From Variovorax paradoxus (GTDB lineage Bacteria > Pseudomonadota > Gammaproteobacteria > Burkholderiales > Burkholderiaceae_C), in contig NZ_CP091716.1 of assembly GCF_022009635.1 (NCBI RefSeq), positions 5,601,501-5,665,500 of the forward strand: a DNA stretch of 64,000 bases. Direction: 5' to 3'. The notes beneath the pieces were generated by a model. It worked only from the letters and a program-made list of their open reading frames with translations, made no database searches and was not told the DNA's origin. The translations under genes were made by a program, and so were the position numbers. Positions 31,320 through 40,808 of the stretch are shown here, in pieces (position 1 is the first letter of the stretch; every line of letters begins with the position of its first letter).

Positions 31320-33240
31320 GCGGCGCCTTGCCGTCGAGATCCGCCAGCTCCCACACGCCGCCCGCCGCCGACACCAGCGCATGCGCGCTGTTGATGAGGC
31401 CGATGTGCGAAAACGCCTGCGGAAAGTTGCCCAGCTGACGCTGCCCGACCGGGTCGTATTCCTCCGCGAACAGGCCCAGGTCGTTGCCCAGCGCCAGCAG
31501 CCGCTTGAACAGCGCGCGCGCCTTGCGCAGCTTGCCCATGGCCACGTACACGTTGGTCAGCCAGAAGCTGCAGGCCAGGAACGCGCCCTCTCCGCCTTCG
31601 AGGCCGTCCACGCCTTTCTCGGTGCGGTAGCGGTAGACCAGCCCATTGAAGATCAGCTCTTTCTCGATGCGCGCGATGGTGCCCAGCACGCGCGGATCGT
31701 TGATCGGCAGGAAGCCGATCAGCGGCATCCACAGCAGCGCGGCATCGACCGTGTCGGCGCCGTAGTACTGCACGAAAGAATTGCTCGCCGCGTCATAGCC
31801 CCGCGCGCAGACCTCGGCATGGATCTCGTCGCGCGCCGCGCGCCAGCGATCGACCGGCCCTTCCAGGCCGAAGTCTTCCGCGCTCGCGATCATGCGGTCG
31901 AAGGCGAGCCAGCACATCATCTTGGAGTGCACGAAGTGGCGTGCCTCGCCGCGCACTTCCCACAGGCTGCAGTCGGGCTGCTTCCACAGCACCATGAGCT
32001 GCTTCGCAATGGCGCGCTCCAGCGGCCAGACCTTGTCCATGTCCGTGAGCCCGGCCTTGCGCGCCGCATGGAAAGCCGCGATGACCGAGCCGTACACGTC
32101 GAGCTGGCGCTGCCCGTGCGCGCCGTTGCCGATGCGCACCGGCCGGCTGTCGTCGTAGCCCGGCAGCCAGCCCAGCTCCAGCTCGGTGAGCGAGCGTTCG
32201 CCGTGCAGGCCGTACATCACCTGCAGCTCTTCGGGCGAACCGCCCACCGCGCGCATCAGCCACCAGCGCCAGGCGCTGGCCTCCTCCACATAGCCCGAGC
32301 CGATCAGCGCGTAGAGCGTGAGCGCGGCATCGCGCAGCCAGCAGAAGCGATAGTCCCAGTTGCGCTCGCCGCCGGGCAGCTCGGGCAGCGAGGTGCTGGG
32401 CGCGGCGACGATGCCGCCGGTGGGCTGGTAAGTCAGCGCCTTGAGCGTGAGCAGCGAGCGCATCACGGGTTCGCGGAACTCGCCGTGGTAGCCGCAGCGG
32501 TCGGTCCATGCGCACCACTCGGCGCTGGCCTGGGCCAGCAGCGCATTGGCGTCGCGCGTGACCGGCGGCTTTTCGTGCGAGGGAAACCAGTCGAGCACGA
32601 ACGAAATCGCCTCCCCGGCCGACACGGTGAAGTCGGCACGGCTCGCGAAGTCCTCGTTGGTCAGCGGCACGCCGGAGCTGATGCGCACCGCGTCGGGGCC
32701 GGCGGTGGCATGCACCGCGCCGTCGCGCCGCTCGACCCAGGGGCACCATTCGCCGTAGTTGAAGCGGATGCGCAACTCGGTGTGCATGTTCACCGTGCCG
32801 CGCACGCCGCGCACGATGCGCACCACTTCGTGCGTGCCGCCGATGGCCGGGCGCGGCATGAAGTCGGTGACGACGGCAGTGCCCTTCGCCGTGTGGATGG
32901 TGGTCTCCAGCACCATGGTGCCGGGCAGGTAGCGCCGGGTTACGCGCGCCTTGGCGCTGCGCGCGCGCATCGTCCAGTGGCCGTTGCGCTCGTCGCCCAG
33001 AAGGCTCGCGAACATGGCGGCGGAGTCGAAGCGCGGCAGGCACAGCCATTCGATGTCGCCGCCCAGATGCACCAGCGCGGCGCTGTGGGTGGAGCCGATC
33101 AGCGCGTAGTCGGCAATGGGCCGGGCCGGGCGGGCAAGCCGCCGCCGCGCGAGGAGTTGGGGATTGGTGGTTGGCTGCTGGGACAAGCCGCAAGCCTCGC
33201 CTGCCCGCCAGCCGCATCGCGCCGGAAAGCGGCGCGACAT
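31279..33240 (-). CDS. Glycoside hydrolase family 15 protein (glucoamylase/trehalase-like)
   Basis: 653 residues from the ATG at 33240. An N-terminal domain (RPIADYALIGSTHSAALVHLGGDIEWLCLPRFDSAAMFASLLG) opens the family, and the alpha/alpha barrel follows with GERNWDYRFCWLRDAALTLYAL and WEVRGEARHFVHSKMMCWLAFDRM. These are typical of cytoplasmic bacterial GH15 proteins, which include trehalases. No signal peptide. The first 40 residues are poorly conserved-looking, so a start further in is possible; TTG at 33252 is another. The last 41 bases overlap gntK tail to tail. It lies 23 bases downstream of fliA on the same strand. Confidence 0.88.
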   Translation of the reverse strand: MSRRFPARCGWRAGEACGLSQQPTTNPQLLARRRLARPARPIADYALIGSTHSAALVHLGGDIEWLCLPRFDSAAMFASLLGDERNGHWTMRARSAKARVTRRYLPGTMVLETTIHTAKGTAVVTDFMPRPAIGGTHEVVRIVRGVRGTVNMHTELRIRFNYGEWCPWVERRDGAVHATAGPDAVRISSGVPLTNEDFASRADFTVSAGEAISFVLDWFPSHEKPPVTRDANALLAQASAEWCAWTDRCGYHGEFREPVMRSLLTLKALTYQPTGGIVAAPSTSLPELPGGERNWDYRFCWLRDAALTLYALIGSGYVEEASAWRWWLMRAVGGSPEELQVMYGLHGERSLTELELGWLPGYDDSRPVRIGNGAHGQRQLDVYGSVIAAFHAARKAGLTDMDKVWPLERAIAKQLMVLWKQPDCSLWEVRGEARHFVHSKMMCWLAFDRMIASAEDFGLEGPVDRWRAARDEIHAEVCARGYDAASNSFVQYYGADTVDAALLWMPLIGFLPINDPRVLGTIARIEKELIFNGLVYRYRTEKGVDGLEGGEGAFLACSFWLTNVYVAMGKLRKARALFKRLLALGNDLGLFAEEYDPVGQRQLGNFPQAFSHIGLINSAHALVSAAGGVWELADLDGKAPLKRRRSRSASRAG

Positions 33241-33263
33241 GCTGACGGACAACGCCTATCCGG

Positions 33264-33998
33264 TCAGAGCAGGTCCTTGAGCTTCGCGCGCAGCCGGCTG
33301 ATCGCCTGGCTGTGCAACTGGCACACCCGCGACTGGCTCACTTCCAGGATGGCGCCGATCTCGCGCAGGTTCAGTTCTTCCTCGTAGTAGAGGTTCAGCA
33401 GCAGCTGGTCGCGCTCCGGCAGCGCCGAGATGGCGTCCACCAGCTGGTGGCGAAAGCCGCTTTCGAGCAGTTGCTCCAGCGGATCGTCGCCGCCGCGCCG
33501 GTCGCGGCGCGCGTCCTTCGAGTGGATGTCCAGGAACGGGTTGTCCGGATCGTCCTTCGCGAAGTCTTCGACGTAGAGCAGCTGGCAGCCCTGGATCTCC
33601 TGCAGCATGGACTGGTAGGCCTCCAGGTCCATCTTCAGTTCCTTGGCGATCTCGCCTTCGCTCGGCGCACGCCCGAGCCGGTGGCCGAGCGCATGAATGG
33701 CTTTCTCGATGCCGCGCGCCGACTGGCGCAGGCCGCGCGAGCCCCAGTCGTTGGCGCGCAGCTCGTCGAGCATGGCGCCGCGGATGCGCTGGCTGACGAA
33801 GGTCTCGAACTGCGCGCCGCGGTTGTCCTGGTAGCGGCTGGACGCGTCCAGCAGGCCCAGCATGCCGGCCTGGATCAGGTCGTCCAGCTCCACGCTGGCG
33901 GGCAGCTTGGCCATCATCTGCAATGCGATGCGGCGCACCAGCGGCTGGTGCTGCGCCAGCAGGTGCGATTTCTCGATGGTTCCCTGTGCGGTGTACAC
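33264..33998 (-). CDS. fliA: Flagellar sigma factor FliA (sigma-28)
   Basis: 244 residues. Regions 2 (LDDLIQAGMLGLLDASSRYQDNRGAQFETFVSQRIRGAMLDELRANDW), 3 and 4 (REIGAILEVSQSRVCQLHSQAISRLRAKL) are complete. It directs late flagellar transcription; a matching promoter is seen before fliC (57527-57553). Last gene of the long minus-strand flh/che series, directly after flhG. In E. coli fliA is instead near fliC. Confidence 0.96.
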   Translation of the reverse strand: MYTAQGTIEKSHLLAQHQPLVRRIALQMMAKLPASVELDDLIQAGMLGLLDASSRYQDNRGAQFETFVSQRIRGAMLDELRANDWGSRGLRQSARGIEKAIHALGHRLGRAPSEGEIAKELKMDLEAYQSMLQEIQGCQLLYVEDFAKDDPDNPFLDIHSKDARRDRRGGDDPLEQLLESGFRHQLVDAISALPERDQLLLNLYYEEELNLREIGAILEVSQSRVCQLHSQAISRLRAKLKDLL

Positions 33999-34032
33999 GG
34001 ACTTCCTCTTGCGGTTGTCTGCCGGGACCGGG

Positions 34033-34866
34033 TCAGGCGGCTGCCGTGTGCATCACGGCGGGGGCTGGATTGCCGGTGACGGCGACGCGCGCGTCTGCGC
34101 GCCAGGGCCAGCGCCCCATGTCGTCGGCCACGCGCCTGAAGTCGACCGCGGCCGCGCTGGCGGGAAAGGCCTCGACGATGGTCTGCTTCAGACGCCACGC
34201 ATCGGCGATGCGCGCGTCGAAGCGGGCCCAGCCCGCCGCCTCCAGCGACAGCGCCAGGTAGCGACTGCCGGCGTTGGCCAGGTTGCTCATGACCTGCCGC
34301 GCCGCCTCGACCTCGGCCACGCCGTTGACCAGGAAGCGCAATTGCTTGAGCCCGTGCGCGTAGTGCAGGCGCTTGATGCCCGCGTAGGCGGTGGTGATCG
34401 ACGCGGGCTGTGGCTGCAGCACCAGCAGCAGCTCGTCGGCGCCCTGCGCGAGCGGCGACAGGCGGCCTTCGCTGTCGAGCGCCGCATCGACGATGACCAC
34501 GCCGTCGCGCCACATCGAACGCGGGTCTGTCACATCGTCCGCCACGCCCGGCGGCGCGGGCAGCACATGCACGCCGCTGCCGGCGCGCACGGCGGCGCCT
34601 TCGAGCGTGAGCCGGCCGGCGGCCACGTCGGCCAGGTTGCCCAGCGGATCGATGGCCCAGACCTCGCAGGCCGAACCGACCTTGGGGCAGTGCTCGTCGA
34701 GCAGCAGCACGTTCTTGCCCTGCTGCACCAGCGCGGCGCCCAGATTCATCGCGGCCGTGGTGGCGCCGGCGCCGGAACCCATGCTCGCGACCGCGACCAC
34801 GCGCGTCTGTGTCTGCGCCAGCAGGCGACGCAGCCCGTCAGCCTGGTCCGCGACCATCTTGCTCAT
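34033..34866 (-). CDS. flhG: FlhG/FleN-like MinD-family protein with altered P-loop
   Basis: 277 residues, between flhF and fliA as expected for flhG. The MinD/ParA-type fold is clear (VAVASMGSGAGATTAAMNLGAALVQQGKNVLLLDEH), but the deviant Walker A motif KGGxGKT is replaced by MGSGAGATT at 29-37: both the signature and the P-loop lysine are missing. FlhG limits flagellar number by acting on FlhF; loss of these lysines suggests reduced or no ATP hydrolysis. The C-terminal part retains residues typical of these proteins. Ends 34 bases before fliA. Confidence 0.83.
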   Translation of the reverse strand: MSKMVADQADGLRRLLAQTQTRVVAVASMGSGAGATTAAMNLGAALVQQGKNVLLLDEHCPKVGSACEVWAIDPLGNLADVAAGRLTLEGAAVRAGSGVHVLPAPPGVADDVTDPRSMWRDGVVIVDAALDSEGRLSPLAQGADELLLVLQPQPASITTAYAGIKRLHYAHGLKQLRFLVNGVAEVEAARQVMSNLANAGSRYLALSLEAAGWARFDARIADAWRLKQTIVEAFPASAAAVDFRRVADDMGRWPWRADARVAVTGNPAPAVMHTAAA

Positions 34867-34876
34867 TGCGATCTCC

Positions 34877-37414
34877 TCAACCCTGCGGCTCCAGCGCGCG
34901 CGGCGCCTGAACGGGCGCGGTGGACTCGGTGCCCAGCGCCTCCAGCAGCAGGAAAAGCTTGCCCACGCCCGCGTACAGCGCGCTGCCGCTCATGAGCCGG
35001 CCGTTGCGCGCCGGACGCGCCGTCAGCTGGCCCAGCAGCATGCGCGTGCGGTCGGCCCATTCGCCCTCGGCCTGCAGCAGGCGCCACACGGTGGTGGTCA
35101 TCTGGCCGGCGATCAGCAGGCGCTTCATGATGTTCGGGTCGCCCAGCTCGCCGATGCCGCCGATCAGCTGCACGCCGTCGCGCAGCAGGCGGAAGCACGG
35201 CTCGGCGTCGTTGGCCCAGCCCTGCCATTGCGCGAGCTGGCGCGCCGACACTTCCGTGCCGATGTTCGTCAGCGCATAGCTCTGCGCCAGCACGTTGCCG
35301 CTACGCGCGTCGAGCATGCGGGTAGCGACGCAGCGCAGCGCGGGCATGGCCTCGCGCCCGACGCCCGCCGCCACGGCGGCCGCGTTGAAACGCAGCACCA
35401 CGTCGGCATGCGCCTCGCAGCGCAGCGCGGCCTTGCCGCGGAAGCGCACGGGCAGCCCTTCGCTGAACTCGAGGTCCAGGCGCGCGAGCGTGTCCGGTGC
35501 GCCGGTGCGCGCATCGATCACGGCCGTCGAGCCCGGTGCGCGCGCCAGCCAGCGCTGGCCCGCGGTCTGCCACTGCAGCATCGATTCGAGGCCGGGCAGG
35601 CGCGTGAGCACATGCACCATCGGCTTGTCGCCGAAGTCCTGCTGCCGCAGCCACGGCACCTGGCGCGCGCCCGGCTTGCGGGCGGCGTCCTTCATGCCGC
35701 GCGTGGCGGCGGTGGAAAGCCACTGGTTGGGCGCGGCCAGCGGCAGGCCGCTGCGGTCCGACAGCAGCAGGCTGCCGTGGCATTCGTAGGCGTCGCCGCC
35801 TTCGTTCGAGCGCAGGCCGACCTGGCCGCACAGCGCGAGCACATGGGTCTCGCAGCCGGCGGCGATCTCGCCGCGCGCATGCACCATCAGGTCCTGCAGC
35901 ACCGCCTTCTGGCCGATGTCTTCGTCGGCGGCGTTGCGCCACAGCCCGCGCGCACGCTCGAAGCCGATCTGCGCGCCGGCCAGCGCGCTGGCGGCGGTGG
36001 CCAGCTCCTGCGCGTCGTGCGCCATCGCGCGAATGAGGTTCTGGTACTTCAACCGCAGGCGGTCGGCCTCGCCCTGCGCCTGCACCACCTGCACCACCTG
36101 CGCCGACGGGGCAGCGCCCGCGGGCTCTTCCTGCAGGTCGCTTTCGGCCGGCACGAACAGCGGGTTGTGCTGGCGCGGCTGGAACACGCTGTCCACCAAT
36201 TGCGCGCGGTCGGCCTGCATCAGGTTCTCGGGCACCTTCTGGCCGCTGGAGATGTAGTGCACCGGCAGGCGATGGCGGATGACGGTGTCGATCAGCGCGC
36301 CCGGGTGCGTGGACTCGTCGACCTTGGTGAAGATGCAGCCGGTCAGGTCGTTGCCGTGGCGGTAGGCGTGCACCACTTCGTTGAGCGTGTCGCCGTGGCT
36401 GGTGGCGTTGAGCAGCAGCAGCCGCTTCACCGGGCGCGGGCTCTGGCCCAGCATGGCGATCTGCTCGGGCACGGCGCGGTCGCGCTGGCTCATGCCGACG
36501 GTGTCGATCAGCACCATGTGCTTGTCGCGCAGGTCCTGCAGCACCAGATGCAGGTCGGCCGCATCCTTCACGGCGTACACCGGTACATTGAGGATCTGGC
36601 CATAGATGCGCAACTGCTCGTAGGCGCCGATACGGTAGCTGTCGGTGGTGACCAGCGCGAGCTTGTCGGCGCCGAAGCGCATCACGCAGCGCGCGGCCAG
36701 CTTGGCGGTGGTGGTGGTCTTGCCGACACCGGTCGGGCCCATCAGCGCGTACACGCCGCCCTGCGCGAACAGGGCGTCTTCGTCTTCATGCACGGGCACC
36801 GCGCGGATCAGCTCGGCGCGCACGTAGGCCATGCCCTCGGCATAGGTCTGGCCGGTGGGCAGCTTCTCGAGCATGGCCTTCGACAGGCGCGCGCTGAAGC
36901 CTGCGCCCAGCAGCGTGCGCAGCAGGCGGCCGCGCACAGGGTCGCGGCGCTGCTTGTCGTTCCAGACCACGCTGGCGAGCTGTTCCTCGATCATGCCGCG
37001 CATGGAGTGCAGTTCGTTGAGCACGGTGTCGCCGTGGGGCACCGGCGCGGGCGCGGCCACGGGCTGGTGCAGCGGCACCGGGCGCGGGACTGGGGCGGCC
37101 GGCGCGACCTGCGCAACGGGTGCCGCGGCAGGTGCAATGACAGGCGCGGGCGCGGGCGCGGGCGCAGGTGCGGGTGCAGGCACAGGTGCCGGCGCGGGCG
37201 CAACCGCAGCCGTCACAGGCGCCGCGTTGCGCGCCACGCCCTGCACATCGCCCTCCACCATGGCGACGATCTCGACGCCCTCGGCGGTGGCACGGTGGGT
37301 CAGCACGATGGCGTCGGCGCCGAGCGCCTCGCGCACCATCCTCAGGGCTTCGCGGCTGGTGGCCGCGACGAATTTGCGTGCGGTGGTGCGCACGTCGTTC
37401 TGCTGGGAATTCAA
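34877..37414 (-). CDS. flhF: Flagellar SRP-type GTPase FlhF with long C-terminal extension
   Basis: 845 residues, roughly twice the usual length. N-terminal B domain (1-60), an Ala/Pro repeat linker at 66-125 rich in PA pairs, then the NG GTPase domain: GPTGVGKTT at 226-234, TTDSYRIGAYEQL at 256-268, DTVGMSQRD at 304-312 and TKVDE at 363-367. The GTPase domain ends near 415. The remaining 430 residues have no family I recognise; they include helical and beta-like stretches (LMVHARGEIAAGC, LLIAGQMTTTVWRLLQAEGEW). FlhF sets the site of flagellar assembly. Overlaps flhA by 4 bases. Confidence 0.92.
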   Translation of the reverse strand: MNSQQNDVRTTARKFVAATSREALRMVREALGADAIVLTHRATAEGVEIVAMVEGDVQGVARNAAPVTAAVAPAPAPVPAPAPAPAPAPAPVIAPAAAPVAQVAPAAPVPRPVPLHQPVAAPAPVPHGDTVLNELHSMRGMIEEQLASVVWNDKQRRDPVRGRLLRTLLGAGFSARLSKAMLEKLPTGQTYAEGMAYVRAELIRAVPVHEDEDALFAQGGVYALMGPTGVGKTTTTAKLAARCVMRFGADKLALVTTDSYRIGAYEQLRIYGQILNVPVYAVKDAADLHLVLQDLRDKHMVLIDTVGMSQRDRAVPEQIAMLGQSPRPVKRLLLLNATSHGDTLNEVVHAYRHGNDLTGCIFTKVDESTHPGALIDTVIRHRLPVHYISSGQKVPENLMQADRAQLVDSVFQPRQHNPLFVPAESDLQEEPAGAAPSAQVVQVVQAQGEADRLRLKYQNLIRAMAHDAQELATAASALAGAQIGFERARGLWRNAADEDIGQKAVLQDLMVHARGEIAAGCETHVLALCGQVGLRSNEGGDAYECHGSLLLSDRSGLPLAAPNQWLSTAATRGMKDAARKPGARQVPWLRQQDFGDKPMVHVLTRLPGLESMLQWQTAGQRWLARAPGSTAVIDARTGAPDTLARLDLEFSEGLPVRFRGKAALRCEAHADVVLRFNAAAVAAGVGREAMPALRCVATRMLDARSGNVLAQSYALTNIGTEVSARQLAQWQGWANDAEPCFRLLRDGVQLIGGIGELGDPNIMKRLLIAGQMTTTVWRLLQAEGEWADRTRMLLGQLTARPARNGRLMSGSALYAGVGKLFLLLEALGTESTAPVQAPRALEPQG

Positions 37415-39510
37415 CCTCGTCCTCCAATGGCGGCAGTGATCTTGATGGTGCGGGAATCAGGGATTTCCGCGTGCGAAAGAACCTTGAGCTGCGGCAGGCT
37501 GCGCCGCAGGAAACGGGACAGCAGCACGCGCAGCGAGTGCTGCACGACGAGCACCGGGGCCAGCCCCATCTGCTCCTGCCGCTGGATGGCGGCCTGCGCC
37601 TGGTGCAGCAGGTTGTCGGCAATGCCGGGCTCGATGCCGCCGCTGTTGCTCAGCGCCTGCTGCAGCACGCCGTCGAGCGCGCCGTCCAGGCCGATGACCT
37701 GCATCTCCGCATCGCCCGGGAACAGCTGCTGCGTGATGGCGCGGCCCAGCGCCAGGCGCGTGAGCGTGGTGAGTTCGGTCGGGTCCTTGATGGTCGGCGC
37801 ATGCTCGGCCATCACGTCCAGGATGGTGCGCATGTCGCGGATCGGCACCTCTTCGTCGAGCAGGTTCTGCAGCACCTTGTGCAGCGTGCTGAGCGACAGC
37901 ACCTTGGGCACCAGGTCCTCGGTGAGCTTGGGCGCGGTCTTGGCGATCTGGTCGAGCAGCTGCTGCACTTCCTGGCGGCCCAGCAGCTCGGCGGCGTGCG
38001 TCTGTATCAGGTGGTTCAGGTGCGTGGCCATCACCGTGCAGGCGTCGACCACCGTGTAGCCGTACACCTGCGCCTGCTGGCGCTGGCTGGCGTCGATCCA
38101 CACCGCGGGCAGGCCGAAGGCCGGGTCGCGCGTGGGCGCGCCGGGCAGCGTGCCCGACACCTGGCCGGGGTTGATGGCCATCCACTGGTTGGGGAAGGCT
38201 TCGCCGCGGCCGATCTCCACGTCCTTCAGGCTGATGACGTAGGTGTTGGGCTTGATCTCCAGGTTGTCGCGGATGTGCACCACCGGCACCAGGAAGCCGA
38301 TGTCCTGCGCGATCTTCTTGCGGATGCTCTTGATACGGCCCAGCAGTTCGCCCTGCTGCGACTGGTCCACCAGCGGAATCAGGCGGTAGCCGACCTGCAT
38401 GCCCAGCGGGTCGACCATGGCCACGTCGTCCCAGGTGGCCTCGGCCATCTCGCCGCCGGGCGCGAGGGTCGCGGCCTGCGCGGCGGCCGCTTCCTGCGCG
38501 GCCTGCTGCTGCGGCTTGCGCTTCACCAGGCGGCGGCCCAGCCACACCAGGCCGCCCGCGATCAGCAGGAACGCCAGGTTCGGCATGCCGGGAATCATGC
38601 CCAGCAGGCCGACGATGCCGGCCGTCAGGAACAGCACCTGCGGGTTCGCGAACAGCTGGCCCGTGAGCTGGCTGCCGACGTCTTCGTCGGTGGTCACGCG
38701 CGAGACGATCACGCCGGCCGCGGTCGAGATCACCAGCGCCGGAATCTGCGCCACCAGGCCGTCGCCGATAGCCAGCAGCGTGTAGGTCTTGCCGGCGGTG
38801 GAGAAGTCCAGCCCGTGCTGCACCATCCCGACGATCAGCCCGCCGATGATGTTGATCACCATGATGAGCAGGCCCGCGATCGCGTCGCCGCGCACGAACT
38901 TGCTGGCACCGTCCATCGAGCCGTAGAAGTCGGCTTCCTGCGCCACTTCCTGGCGGCGCTTGCGGGCCACTTCCTCGCCGATCAGGCCGGCGTTGAGGTC
39001 GGCGTCGATGGCCATCTGCTTGCCCGGCATCGCGTCGAGCATGAAGCGCGCGCCCACCTCGGCGATGCGGCCCGCGCCCTTGGTGATCACCATGAAGTTG
39101 ATGAGCACGAGGATGATGAACACCATCACGCCCACGGCGAAGTTGCCGCCCACCAGGAAGTGGCCGAAGGCCTCGATCACCTTGCCCGCGGCATCGGGGC
39201 CGGTGTGGCCGTGCATCAGCACCACGCGGGTGGAAGCCACGTTCAGCGACAGGCGCAGCAGCGTCGAGAACAGCAGCACCGCCGGGAAGGCCGCGAAATC
39301 GAGCGCCTTCATGGTGTACATGCTCACCAGCAGCACCATCACCGACATGGCGATGTTGAAGGTGAACAGCAGGTCGAGCAGGAATGGCGGCAGGGGCAGC
39401 ACCATCATGCTCAGGATCATGATGATGAGAATCGGCCCGGCCAGTCCCTTGAACTGCGATCCGGAGAACATCTGCGTCGGCAGACGCAACAGGTTGGTCA
39501 TCGCGTTCAT
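37411..39510 (-). CDS. flhA: Flagellar export gate protein FlhA
   Basis: 699 residues, the usual length. Eight membrane segments in the first half with the conserved FHIPEP-type cytoplasmic loop region (LSLNVASTRVVLMHG...GHFLVGGNFAVGVMVFIILVLINFMVITKGAGRIAEVGARFMLDAMPGKQM), then the large cytoplasmic domain. It forms the export-gate ring of the flagellar type III apparatus. Four-base overlaps with flhB upstream and flhF downstream indicate coupling. Confidence 0.97.
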   Translation of the reverse strand: MNAMTNLLRLPTQMFSGSQFKGLAGPILIIMILSMMVLPLPPFLLDLLFTFNIAMSVMVLLVSMYTMKALDFAAFPAVLLFSTLLRLSLNVASTRVVLMHGHTGPDAAGKVIEAFGHFLVGGNFAVGVMVFIILVLINFMVITKGAGRIAEVGARFMLDAMPGKQMAIDADLNAGLIGEEVARKRRQEVAQEADFYGSMDGASKFVRGDAIAGLLIMVINIIGGLIVGMVQHGLDFSTAGKTYTLLAIGDGLVAQIPALVISTAAGVIVSRVTTDEDVGSQLTGQLFANPQVLFLTAGIVGLLGMIPGMPNLAFLLIAGGLVWLGRRLVKRKPQQQAAQEAAAAQAATLAPGGEMAEATWDDVAMVDPLGMQVGYRLIPLVDQSQQGELLGRIKSIRKKIAQDIGFLVPVVHIRDNLEIKPNTYVISLKDVEIGRGEAFPNQWMAINPGQVSGTLPGAPTRDPAFGLPAVWIDASQRQQAQVYGYTVVDACTVMATHLNHLIQTHAAELLGRQEVQQLLDQIAKTAPKLTEDLVPKVLSLSTLHKVLQNLLDEEVPIRDMRTILDVMAEHAPTIKDPTELTTLTRLALGRAITQQLFPGDAEMQVIGLDGALDGVLQQALSNSGGIEPGIADNLLHQAQAAIQRQEQMGLAPVLVVQHSLRVLLSRFLRRSLPQLKVLSHAEIPDSRTIKITAAIGGRG

Positions 39511-40661
39511 GCGGTTTTCGCTGTGTCTTTCACTGTGTATTCAAGGGCTTGCGGCACTTGCAGGTCGGTGGGTGTACGGGGGGCTTCGCCGCCCTCGCTC
39601 TTCCAGCGCTTGAGCTGGTAGACCCACGCCAGCACTTCGGCCACCGCGGTGTAGAGGCCGCTCGGAATTTCGTCGCCCACCTTGGTGTGCTTGTAGAGCG
39701 AACGCGTGAGCGGCGGGGCTTCGAGGATGGCGACGTTGTGTTCCTTGGCCAGCTCGCGGATGCGCGCGGCCACCAGGTCGGTGCCCTTGGCGACCACGCG
39801 CGGCGCGCGCATGTCGCTGTCCAGGTACTTCAGCGCCACTGCAAAGTGCGTGGGGTTGGTCAGCACGATGTCGGCCTTGGGCACTTCGGACATCATCCGG
39901 CGCTTGGCGATCTGCTGTTGCTGGCGGCGGATCTGCGCCTTGATGTGCGGGTCGCCTTCGCTTTCCTTGTGCTCCTGGCGCAGGTCTTCGCGCGACATGC
40001 GCAGCTTGCGGTAGTAGCTCCAGAGCTGGAAGGGCACGTCGATCAGCGCCACCAAAAACAGCGTGGCCGCGATCAGCACGCAGTGCTTGGCCACCAGCAC
40101 CAGCGCGTGCGGCAGCGCATAGTGCGCGGGCTGCGCCATGAGCGCCATCACGGTGCCGATGTCGCTCGCAATCACCCACCACGCCACGCCGCCGATCAGC
40201 GCCGACTTGGCCAGCGCCTTGACCAGCTCGGCCAGCGACTGCGCCGAGAACATGCGCGCGATGCCGGACAGCGGATTGATCTTGCTGAACTTGGGCGCGA
40301 CGGCCTCGGCGGAGAACATCCAGCCGCCGAGCATCAGCGGCGCGGCCACGGCCGCGACCATCATCATCCCGAACAGCGGGCCGATGGCCATCAGCGTCTG
40401 CAGCGCCATGAGCCCGGTCTGGGCCAGCATGTGAGAGGTGTCGAACGCGCTTGCGCGCTCGAACTGCAGGCCGCGGCGCAGCGAGCCGTCCATGCTCTCG
40501 CTGAGCAGCCCCGCGCTGAACCACAGGCCCGCGCTCGCGGTACCCAGCATCACGAACGTGGTGAGTTCCCGCGAACGGGCGACGTTGCCTTCCTCGCGCG
40601 CCTTTTCCAGGCGCCGCTCGGAGGCAGGTTCCGTTTTTTCGAGATCGCTTTCCTCAGCCAT
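39507..40661 (-). CDS. flhB: Flagellar export switch protein FlhB
   Basis: 384 residues. Four membrane segments, the cytoplasmic linker, and the autocleavage motif NPTH at 269-272 (VLTNPTHFAVALKYL). Self-cleavage there switches export from rod/hook to filament proteins in response to FliK. ATG at 40661. The 147-base spacer upstream carries an 18-bp palindrome (40741-40758). A second, short FlhB-like gene exists at 51267-51566. Confidence 0.97.
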   Translation of the reverse strand: MAEESDLEKTEPASERRLEKAREEGNVARSRELTTFVMLGTASAGLWFSAGLLSESMDGSLRRGLQFERASAFDTSHMLAQTGLMALQTLMAIGPLFGMMMVAAVAAPLMLGGWMFSAEAVAPKFSKINPLSGIARMFSAQSLAELVKALAKSALIGGVAWWVIASDIGTVMALMAQPAHYALPHALVLVAKHCVLIAATLFLVALIDVPFQLWSYYRKLRMSREDLRQEHKESEGDPHIKAQIRRQQQQIAKRRMMSEVPKADIVLTNPTHFAVALKYLDSDMRAPRVVAKGTDLVAARIRELAKEHNVAILEAPPLTRSLYKHTKVGDEIPSGLYTAVAEVLAWVYQLKRWKSEGGEAPRTPTDLQVPQALEYTVKDTAKTA

Positions 40662-40740
40662 TCATGCTCCGAACCAGCAGTGGCGAAGTACGCCTTGCTC
40701 ATGACCAAATTATTGAATTCGGTCGTCCGGAACAATCCGC

Positions 40741-40758
40741 CGATAAGGGCCCTTATCG
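40741..40758. promoter_or_regulatory. 18-bp perfect palindrome upstream of flhB
   Basis: CGATAAGGGCCCTTATCG, fully self-complementary, in the 147-base gap between cheZ and flhB. On the minus strand it is part of AGGGCGATAAGGG; a similar AGGGCGATAGGGG lies in the motA leader at 49912-49924. It may be an operator or RNA hairpin for the flhBAF-flhG-fliA transcript. No T-tract follows, so it is not a normal terminator. Confidence 0.5.
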
Positions 40759-40808
40759 CCCTGCAGTTCGGCCAATGAAGCAGAGGGCCTGGCCACCCTG
40801 CCCGAGGT

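Noticed and set aside
37066..37215. Tandem repeat of GCGGGCGCGGGCGCAGG-like units, possibly a separate repeat element
   Set aside because: It encodes the Pro-Ala linker of FlhF in frame; the repetition reflects the amino acid pattern.
34391..38059. 1222-codon open frame on the plus strand opposite flhG, flhF and flhA
   Set aside because: Antisense shadow of three well-supported genes; composition is typical of reversed GC-rich coding DNA.
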